64,000 nt of DNA from assembly GCF_965363235.1 (NCBI RefSeq), contig NC_134839.1:82175410-82239409 (forward strand), in the 5' to 3' direction. A program made the position numbers and the translations under genes. This DNA is from Mytilus galloprovincialis. Lineage: Eukaryota; Mollusca; Bivalvia; Mytilida; Mytilidae. The notes under the pieces were generated by a model. It saw only the letters and a program-made list of their open reading frames with translations. It did no database searches and was not told the DNA's origin. The number at the start of each line of letters is the position of its first letter. The stretch's first letter is position 1. Shown piece after piece: positions 55,795 to 64,000 of the stretch.

Positions 55795-56300
55795 GATAAA
55801 TACTGAGACACGTCTAATTGCAATGCGATTTGAATTCACACTCTGCAAAACAGTCATATTTGGGAAAAGGTCACGCTCGGTACTTTGCACATTATTGTTT
55901 TTCTGTTTGTCTTTTTCATTTTTAGCCATGGCGTTGTCAGTTTGTTTTAGATTTATGAGTTTGACTGTCCCTTTGGTATCTTTCGTCCCTCTTTTAGACC
56001 AGATTGTAAACCATAATCTAAGACGTGGTAAAAACGTCGTTAGTTAGTTTAAAAACTGACACATCGTATAGATCAACAAATTCGTGTAGTGTCAAAAAAA
56101 ATTTCCGAGTGTCATTTTTAAACTCTTATAAATAAAGTAGTATATCCTGTTCAAAGTCGATTGAGAGAGAACAAATCTTGGATTAAAACTTCAACCGAGG
56201 GAAACACAACGAAAACACTGAAATGCAACAAAAACAAACGCAAACATACATTAAAAAGAACTGCCATATTCCTGACTTGGTACAGGACAATTGTGAATAC
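55795..56300 (+). repeat. Locally repeated downstream segment, copy 2 of 3
   Basis: Same order of words as 54380-54800, but split at about 55878-56000 by the retroelement tail repeat. That tail is therefore younger than the local repeat. Confidence 0.55.
55878..56000 (+). repeat. Retroelement 3' tail (stand-alone copy)
   Basis: Reads tttgcacattattgtttttc, tgtttgtctttttcattttt, agccatggcgttgtcagttt and gactgtccctttggtatctt, tcgtccctctttta. It is the reverse of 54890-55000 and 59040-59130, and so the tail half of the RT fragment at 54885. It is a 5'-truncated insertion. Confidence 0.6.
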
Positions 56301-56759
56301 CATTTAGTTTGATGGTTCGCTTATATAGAAATGTTAATCAATATTTGATAAAGAGACACTACTACATGACAGGAATACTGAATAAAAACACAACGCAAGA
56401 GTGTTAAGCACAGATAAACGTATAAATAATAAATACAATAGTACAATAATATCATGTAAATCGAAGAATAACATCGATCTAAAATTAAACAATTATTTTC
56501 ACAATACTAGTCCAGGTGATTATCTTCATTTTGATCATATTGAAAGACTATTTGAAATTAATGCTGTGACGAAATTATAATTATTTGGACTAACATAATA
56601 CTTTATCCAAAGAAAACGGAAATTTGATAACTTGGCTCTATATACGGACAAATAAGACATATACATATATGAAATGTACCGAAAATGTATATTCAAACCA
56701 CAAACGATAAAACATAACATAATACCCAACCGAACCTATACAACTAGATGAATATTAGG

Positions 56760-56960
56760 TGTGTAAGTACCGAGACAAGTCGTAAAAAAATATAAATCAC
56801 ACTCGGAAAAACAGTAATATTCGGTAAAAAGTCAGGTTCGGTATTAGCAGATACAACGTGGAAAAAAGTCAGTTGTTTTAGACACAGACACATCGTAAAG
56901 ATCTACCAATTCGTGACGGTGTCCATAAAATTTATGGAGTGTCATTTTTAATCTCCCAGT
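56760..56960 (+). repeat. Locally repeated downstream segment, copy 3 of 3
   Basis: The most diverged copy (ccgagacaagtcgtaaaaaa, tcggtattagcagataca, cacatcgtaaagatctacca, attcgtgacggtgtccat). Confidence 0.45.
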
Positions 56961-57159
56961 GTTATTTGTTATCTTCCCTCCTCATATTTCTGTAAGAGCA
57001 GTTTCTGCGTAAGGAACACGCTCCTGTATATGAAGTCCACATAGTGTGAAAATGAACCATCATAACGTATCGACTGGGATATGTTAACACCATATTATAA
57101 TAAACATATCCAATTGCTCTTTTAAATTGTTCTTGCTGAAAAAAATATTAAATGGTGGT

Positions 57160-57510
57160 AAACCCAATACGAAATCGACTGCAATAGTTCTAGTAATATC
57201 ATAGGTGAGCCCTTGCTCGATATGACCAAATTTATATGAGTATTGGGTGAACATTGGGTTTGAACTTAACCATATCGAGATACATGTACTATACGGTACC
57301 ATCATTATACACAGATCATGCGAATGTCAACCGTTGTATTGACATCATGCACAGACCATTTCGCGCTTTGCTCTGATAGCAGCGGCCAAACTGATCAAAT
57401 TTCGCGGGACTCACTTATGTTATAGTAAAATCATAGGTAAGCCCTTGCTCGATATGACCAAACGTATTTGAGTATTGGGTGAAAATTGGGTTTAACGGCA
57501 GACCTCCATA
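57160..57510. repeat. Short direct duplication with inverted edges
   Basis: atcataggtgagcccttgct, cgatatgaccaaatttat, gagtattgggtgaacattgg at about 57198-57262 is repeated with few changes at about 57431-57492. An inverted word, cccaatactcacccaaaac, follows at about 57568. The origin is unknown. Confidence 0.45.
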
Positions 57511-57514
57511 CTAT

Positions 57515-58599
57515 AAGCTAGTATAACGACAACACTCTTATAATTCCAAATTCTAACCTTTAACATTCCCAATACTCACCCAAAACTTAAAAAATTGTCT
57601 TTTATAAATAAAGAAGTCAAAATTCTTAAACAAATGGTAGTTTTGAAAACCATGCAAAATAATAGTTATTTCAGAAACCACAAAATATTCGGAAACCATG
57701 ACAAACTTGAAATATCGCCAATTAAGCTGATAAAAGCAAACATCAAAAAGTTAAGAAATTTTAAATGTACGCATCTCATGCAGAAAACTATTTAAGGCAG
57801 ATTGTGCCAACTGCTAACTCTTCCGCGCACTTCTTATGTTGTTTTGAGACTTTCATGTGCACGTTCCATGTCATGAATTTTCAGCCAACGTATGCAACCT
57901 ATGACTTAAATTAAAGTGTTAATATCTTCAGTTGAACTGCTCTTATGTTTGAAGACACCCAGAGCGAACTATCTCTGATGTGGTAGTTTTTGCATACTTC
58001 AAGAACGATCAAGTGGTGCATGAGCTCTAGATTTATTTTTTGTATGTATTACATCGGGTGACTAAGAAATGTTTTGGTGTCTTAGCCCTTGATTCGTTAT
58101 TTCCCATAATCAGGGAAATACCCTTGAAAATTCAATACATCAACTACATGTATCAAAAACATAAGAACGTGTTTAGAATGACATGTGTAATGTGTTGTCC
58201 ATTTAAATCAGATGTGGTTTAATTGCCAAGATCAAAATGTTGTCGATATAAGCAAATCGCATATCTAAATAGAATAGAAACCACAAGTCTCCCTCTAAAC
58301 TTAATTATCTTGTTTTCAAAACAAGTTACGTAAAACAGATTCTTAAAAGTAATATTTATTAAAGAAAAGTATATTCAAAACAGTCCTTACAAAATTCAAT
58401 TTTAACATGTATGTACCAAATAGTAATACATAATATCCCTCGAAAATAGGCAAGTCCAATTTAAGAAATTCTCTATTTTTACATTCCTTCATACTAATAG
58501 TAATACATACTATCCCTCAAAAATACAAGCAAATCATATTCAAAATACATAAATACATAATTCCCTAAAAATACAAAAAAAAACAACTAAACATGCATC
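57515..58599. other. Non-coding stretch
   Basis: AT-rich. Repeated phrase agtaatacata(c/a)tatccctc(a/g)aaaata at about 58420 and 58500. No gene or named repeat was recognised. Confidence 0.35.
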
Positions 58600-59039
58600 A
58601 CAAGTAACAAACTTTTACTGTAAACTCTTTAAATTGTTGCTGAAAAGCACTGGAAAGTTGATTGACCTCACAATACGACTCGAATATAGATCTACAAATT
58701 TAGATTCAGAAACCCCTGAATTAGCCACGATGGCACGGACTGACCCTCTTCCTACCATACTTGACAATCTACTACTCTTTGTTAAGAGGATGAAGAAGAC
58801 CAACATATTTGCTACAGGACGTCATTTGTAGACCCCCTGACAAAGCTAAAGTAATAGCACAAGCTCCCCGAATTCCATGAGGGGTCTCACCGTCGTAAAT
58901 ATCGAGTTTCTTTAAATATTTCTTCAAGCGATCATACATTGCATTCGAAGATACAGGACTGTCAGTAAAATCTTTTCGATTTTTACTCAAAGTACGGAAT
59001 AAATAACCAAACCGTAACTCCAAGTGCCCTGACACCTTC

Positions 59040-59250
59040 AAAGGGGGACGAAATACCAAAGGGACAGTCAAACTCATCAATCTAAAATAAATGGACAAGG
59101 CAATGGCTAAAAATGAAAAAGACACAAACAAACAATAGTTCACATGACACAACATAGAAAAATAAATAATAAACAACACGAACCACACCAAAAACTAGGG
59201 GTGATCTCAGGTGCTCCGGAAGGGTAAGCAGATCCTGCTCCACATGTGGC
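59040..59250 (-). repeat. Retroelement tail inserted in the DIRS-like fossil
   Basis: Reads on the + strand gacgaaataccaaagggaca, gtcaaactcatcaatct, atgacacaacatagaaaaa, caacacgaaccacaccaaaa and gggtaagcagatcctgctcc. It is the same tail as at 54890-55060. It lies between two parts of the recombinase region. Confidence 0.65.
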
Positions 59251-60504
59251 ACCCGTCGTGTTCAACATACCTTTCCAGTGCTTTAACTGGACAAATCAAA
59301 GTATCATCAAATCTTAAGATGGCAAATTAATTCCCTTTCTCTTTTCCAAGTGTTTTGCCTACTTTGTGTGAAAATAGAAAAAAACATCACCTTGTGGTAA
59401 TAACTTAACCTCTTGTGAAAGCCAAAGTCATTCTCTCCGTCTTCTGAAGAAATATTGAATTTTGAAGAAAGCTTGATCTCTAAGAAATATGAATCTTTCG
59501 AGGATTTCAAAACAGGATCCAACAACAAATCATCAATATGAGCACTAATTGATCGGAGTTTGTTTAAAAACAGTGGTTTTGCCTGTTTTTGTACCACATG
59601 GGATTTTGACTGCTCAAACTGAATAGCATGCAAATATTTGTCTACCTTTGGACTACACAGGATTACCAATTTTAGTTATTTCATTGTACTCAGAACCCCG
59701 ACCATTTGATTCAAATATATCTTTTAATTGTCCTAGCATAGACTGAACAGTTCCCGCTGCTAACCTTAACGGACACTGACATGAATGAATACACAACTTA
59801 CCAAGAAATTCACATGATTAGCCATGTACTTGAGTGTTCCCCCTTGAATCCTTCATGACCATAAATCGCCTTACATCTAAAGGGGAAGCGGATTTAAGAC
59901 ACTTCACAGGTTCACTTCTTAATAAAAACTTCTCAATTTCTTTTTTCCAGCGAAAGTTTTTTCTTAATATAATTAGTGCTTCTAACTAAACTGTGTAAAT
60001 ATCTCAAACGCCTTTCCACTCAACAATTACTCGTGATTTTTTCCGAACTTTCAATCAAAACGGGGTTTTGTCCACATGACTGGCAAATTTTATACCCAGC
60101 ATCATTTGCATAACCACACACTAAACACTGTTTCTGCTGGCAGTCACTCGTGGTACACCATTCTACAAAAAAGGTAAAACTAAAAATGAAGTCGTGCGAA
60201 AATTAAACGCAACGGTTAACCATTAGTGTCAAACTTAACCCATTTAGCAGAAGATATGGGTACAACAGGGCTTTATGTTCATTTCGTTCAGCTAAAACAT
60301 TCCAAACTGACACATGCTCACAGAAAAAAGGTAACCACACTGGTCTTTAAAACCACTCAGTTTTTTTTCCAAATTCAAGAAAAAACATTAACACCATATG
60401 AAAAATCTGTGGAGAATAGTGTAAAATGTTTTTAACGGATTACCATTATTATCATTCATATCATTTGAGTATAATGCCATCAAATCTGAAGTGTGGGGAC
60501 CAAA

Positions 60505-60680
60505 TAAACTCATCATAGATACCAGGATTTTATATTTACGCCAGACGCGCGTTTCGTCTTAAAAAGACTTATGAATGACGCTCGAATAAAAATATGTTTT
60601 AAAGGCCAATCGAGTATAAAGTTGAAGAACATTTAGGACCAAAAGTTCCTAAAAGTTTTACCAAATTCAGCTAAGGTAAG
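60505..60680 (+). repeat. Dispersed repeat with gcgcgtttcgtct core, inside the DIRS-like fossil
   Basis: Words aactcatcatagataccagg, ttacgccagacgcgcgtttc, gaatgacgctcgaataaaaa and gttgaagaacatttaggacc. Same family as 4500-4720. It lies just after the RNase H-like region. Confidence 0.6.
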
Positions 60681-61708
60681 GTTTGTTAACAGTTAATTTG
60701 TAACCAAACCTCTGTTCAACAAAGTTCCATTTCATAGGAGATAACATAGCATCTGATAATCTTAACATCCTGACATCCCTGTCAGCAGGATTTGTACTAG
60801 AACTAACATACACAAGACGTAGGTTAACTGGTTTTGAAAGAGTGAATATCTTCCGCAAAACTGCATTCAACGAGAGGTTTCTATCTCCTTGATTAATCAT
60901 AGCATTAACTTCCGCAAGATTATCACAAAACGCGTCCACTCAAGAGTTGACAATTTTCTCTTTAACAGAACAGAGGGAGTGTAGTAGGGCAATAGCCTCC
61001 TTAACGTGGATAGGAGAGCTATCGTTCTCTTTTCAAAAATCACCAAACTCTACCTTTACCTCTTTGCAAATCATAAAGGCACCCCACTTAAAAAGCGACG
61101 AGTCAGTTGCTAAAACCAATTGTAAATGGGTTTCTAATATCTAAGAGGCAGTTCCCTTCCAATTATAAAAAAAACGCCAATATTCTTACTCTTCTTTTAG
61201 CTCTTTGTACATGCTAATATTCTTACTATTTCTAGAAGCAAGGCTAATGACCCTATTGATTTCCCTTGAAAACAATCTGGCAGAGGGACAGCAAGAAAAA
61301 ATGAAATACATTTTCCTGCAAAACGTTTAAGGGTTTTAATGTCTACGTCATTGCCATCAAGGATAGATTCCCTTTAAATTCTAAATAATTCTTTTTTCTG
61401 CTCCGGCAAGATAAAGGCCAGTTAAGCTTAGTCACAAAACATTCCCAAGAATTTCAAACATTTGGTTGGTATAAAACAACACTTGGCCAAGTTTAAAAAA
61501 TAGCCCAATCTAACAAAAACCTGCCAAAAAATGTACAGACTCTTTACCAATTCGGCATGCCGGGATTTCTTCTTCAAATTAGTATTTTTGAACTTGCAAA
61601 CTAACCTATCATCTAAATAGAATATAGAAGGTACACCAATAAAGCGACAACAGCTGTATGGGACCAGACCAGTAGTTTGATGAATAAAAGCATTAGCTTT
61701 GAAGCCTA

Positions 61709-63677
61709 CACTACAAAAGTCTAAAAGTCTGAAAAGACCAGTTTTTGTCTTGATTTGCATGAACTTTTACTCGACATTCTCCAAAAGTATGACTTGTGTC
61801 TTATTTTTTCTTGACAAATTCTCATTTATATCAAATTTGTATGAAAATTACTGGACATATTCTTGACATTTTGAATATGGTCTTAAAATTTCTTGACAAA
61901 TTCTTGACATTTAAATACTGTCTTGAAATTTCTCAACATGTTCTCGACATTCTTATTTTTTCTCAGTATGGCTTGACATATTCTGAACATTTTGAATTGT
62001 GTCTTAATAAATTTACTTGACAGTTCTGAGTTTAAATCTAATGTTTGAAATAATTTAAATTTGGATGTGTTGATATAAAACAATTTAAAATTGAGTTTTT
62101 AAATAATTACAAATTTTGATTCCTAGATCGTATAAATTAAACTATTAAAACCAATCATACTGTAGACATATTTTATTCTACATTCATAATATTAAATGTT
62201 TATATGGTAAAAAATTATTGTACCAAAATGTGGTTTATATATTAATAGCAAATTATGATGATATACAAATCATTCATTTAACAGAAGAAAAATTGTGTAA
62301 TGTCATCTGTTGGAATATATATTAAGTATTACACATGGACAGGATGTTCCACATAAAATTAAGGTATTCAACACCCCCAGAGTACACGCAACTGTCAAAT
62401 AGAAATTACTGCTTTACCTGTAATAAGCCATACAACTTATCAATTGACCGACCATGCCACTACAATTTAAAAAGTTTGTTCATAGACGAAAATGAAAATC
62501 ATCATTTTGATGAAAAAAATGAATTAAAAATTGAATATTTCCCAAAGATTAAAAGAAAAGTATTATCTACTCCAGGAATAATAAAAAAAATGTATTTATA
62601 ATGAGTCCATTTTCTATAGAAATCATTGGTCTTATGAAATGGATCCCAAACAGACATGCATAATATAGATCTTAACATTTTTTTCTTTTCCGGAAGGTCA
62701 GTTATCAAAACTATTTTATTTTTGTTAAAAATTTATAAAATTCAACACTCAAATTGGAATAAAAAATGTTTTTTGGTTGTCCTAAAAAATTAACAAGGTT
62801 TTTGAATCAAGATGGGAACTAATTCTTCGACCTTCACGAAAGCCCACCCCCTCTTATTTCAGCCACATAAACCCAAAAGATGAATTTTGGGGTCCAAAAG
62901 AGACGCATGGTCACATTTAAAAACTGCCTTATAGACACCTATTTTAGTAACTAAAAGCAAATTTTACTGGCAGTTTTGCGAATTGCAAAAATCTAAATGC
63001 TGTTTGTCAGCAACTTCAACTTATATTCCAAGTGAAAACAATTAATTAAACGTTTAATAGAAATAAATCAAAATTAAATTACATGGGGGATTATTCAGGG
63101 TATTCCAACTAAGTTGCACCAAAAGGGTATCTTACTACAGAAAATTAATCCTTGATTCTTCAAAGTTTAGTTTAGCCATAATAAATATATAACAGCAAAA
63201 GAATGTCACAAACGGTGCAGAATAAGTCTGTTCACATTTTTAGGCGAAATTTATACTGTTGAGATAGTGTCAAGACATATTTAAGACTTCAAGAATGTGT
63301 CGAGACATATTCAGACATTATTTAGAATGTCAAGAATATGTTAAGACATATTCAGACATTATTAAGAATGTCAAGAATGTGTCAAGACAGATCGAGACAT
63401 TATTAAGAATGTCAAGAATATGTCAAGACAGATCGAGACAAATTTAAGACAGTCAAGAATCCAGGCTCTTATCAGATGAAACAGGAAGTGTCGAGAAATT
63501 TTAAGACAATGTTCATACTGTCGAGACATTTGTCAAGAAAAATTAAGAACCTTATGAGACAAATTCATAATGTCAAGATTTTCTTAAAATTATTTAGACA
63601 AATCAAGAATGTCGAGTAAAAATTCATGCAAATTCAGACAAAAACTGGTCTTTTCAGACTTTTTGACTTTTGTAGTG
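61709..63677. mobile_element. CACTA-type DNA transposon, non-autonomous, nested in the DIRS-like fossil
   Basis: Its ends are CACTACAAAAGTC at 61709 and its inverse GACTTTTGTAGTG ending at 63677, flanked by a 3-bp duplication CTA (61706-61708 and 63678-63680). The terminal inverted repeats match over about 70 bp with few differences. Inside each end are arrays of a short motif: TTCTTGACA(A/T)(A/T) on the left to about 62030, and its complement TGTCAAGAAT on the right from about 63250. CACTA (EnSpm/CMC) elements typically have such subterminal motifs for transposase binding. No transposase was found. An 88-codon frame at 62335-62601 has no recognised domain. Confidence 0.82.
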
Positions 63678-64000
63678 CTAATAGAAGAAAGTTAAAACAT
63701 ATACCAGCCTGCAAAACACTGTCTAGAATTAGGATTTAAAAGTATATGATCGTAACCAGACTTATCATCAAGTGATGCCATGAAAAACCCTTTTCTATTA
63801 ATCTAGGAACCTCTTTAAGAGTATCTAAAGAAAGAGGGAAATCCTCAATCCATTAATTCAAGTATCTTCCGTCACGGCACATACGTGGTTTTGATGGCTC
63901 AATGGCAATAGGTAAAACAAGTAACGGTGGATCTCATTCCACAACTCTGCCAATTACAGTTAATGATCTATTGGCTAATCTTTCTAATAAAGTGTCATAC

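Larger units (their letters stand above)
58600..64000 (-). mobile_element. DIRS-like tyrosine-recombinase retrotransposon, broken fossil
   Basis: On the - strand, from the window edge downward, the parts are these. N-terminal RT half (about 64000-63690, words LPIAIEPSKPRMCRDGRYLN and SLDDKSGYDHILL). RT active-site half (61690-61428, FYLDD). RNase H-like region (60939-60675, STNPADRDVRMLRLSDAMLS). Tyrosine-recombinase region (59660-58800, AIQFEQSKSHVVQKQAKPLF and ETPHGIRGACAITLALSG). The order RT, RNase H, recombinase is that of DIRS-type elements. It is broken at many points and nested by three later insertions (59040-59250, 60505-60680, 61709-63677). The 5' end lies outside the window. It is old and inactive. 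No terminal repeats were identified. Confidence 0.8.

Noticed and set aside
62335-62601. 88-codon frame inside the CACTA-type element as a transposase
   Set aside because: Too short, no transposase motif, only one CxxC pair. Reported as part of the element only.

Overview
The window is an AT-rich, intron-rich animal sequence that looks like a bivalve mollusc, most likely a mussel (Mytilus-like). This rests on dispersed repeat families that I recognise from mussel sequence and on a multidomain secreted astacin protease typical of molluscs. The species is an inference. No bacterial genes, rRNA or free-standing tRNA genes were seen.

About 52 kb (2357-53985, + strand) is one large gene read from 26 exons with matching splice phases. 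The visible coding sequence adds up to 3723 nt (1240 codons plus a stop). In order it encodes a propeptide, an astacin zinc-metalloprotease domain, EGF, CUB, EGF, MAM1, a Thr/Pro mucin-like linker, MAM2 and MAM3, ending at TAG 53983-53985. The start codon and signal peptide lie in an exon I could not find, probably left of the window. MAM2 and MAM3 come from a tandem duplication of a whole 6.5-8.5 kb genomic block, introns included. Later insertions and a changed minisatellite distinguish the two blocks.

The intron between exons 5 and 6 holds a whole-looking 9.9 kb Ty3/Gypsy-type LTR retrotransposon (11364-21261), in the same orientation as the gene and with LTRs identical by eye. After gag and pol it carries a third ORF, preceded by a splice-acceptor-like site. 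That ORF encodes an N-terminal zinc-finger region, a long Lys/Glu-rich segment and a C-terminal T1/BTB (KCTD-type) domain. This captured-looking third gene is the most unusual item in the window. The LTR is also packed with TCAACC/GGTTGA motifs.

Other introns hold many short mussel-type repeats, a tRNA-derived SINE with clean target-site duplications, and three families of hairpin-ended elements that resemble non-autonomous Helentrons. There is also an inverted array of a short degenerate motif. Downstream of the gene (54-64 kb) no host gene was found. This part has retroelement fragments, a broken DIRS-like tyrosine-recombinase retrotransposon on the - strand reaching the window edge, and, nested in its reverse transcriptase, a 1.97 kb CACTA-type DNA transposon with 3-bp CTA target duplications and subterminal repeats.
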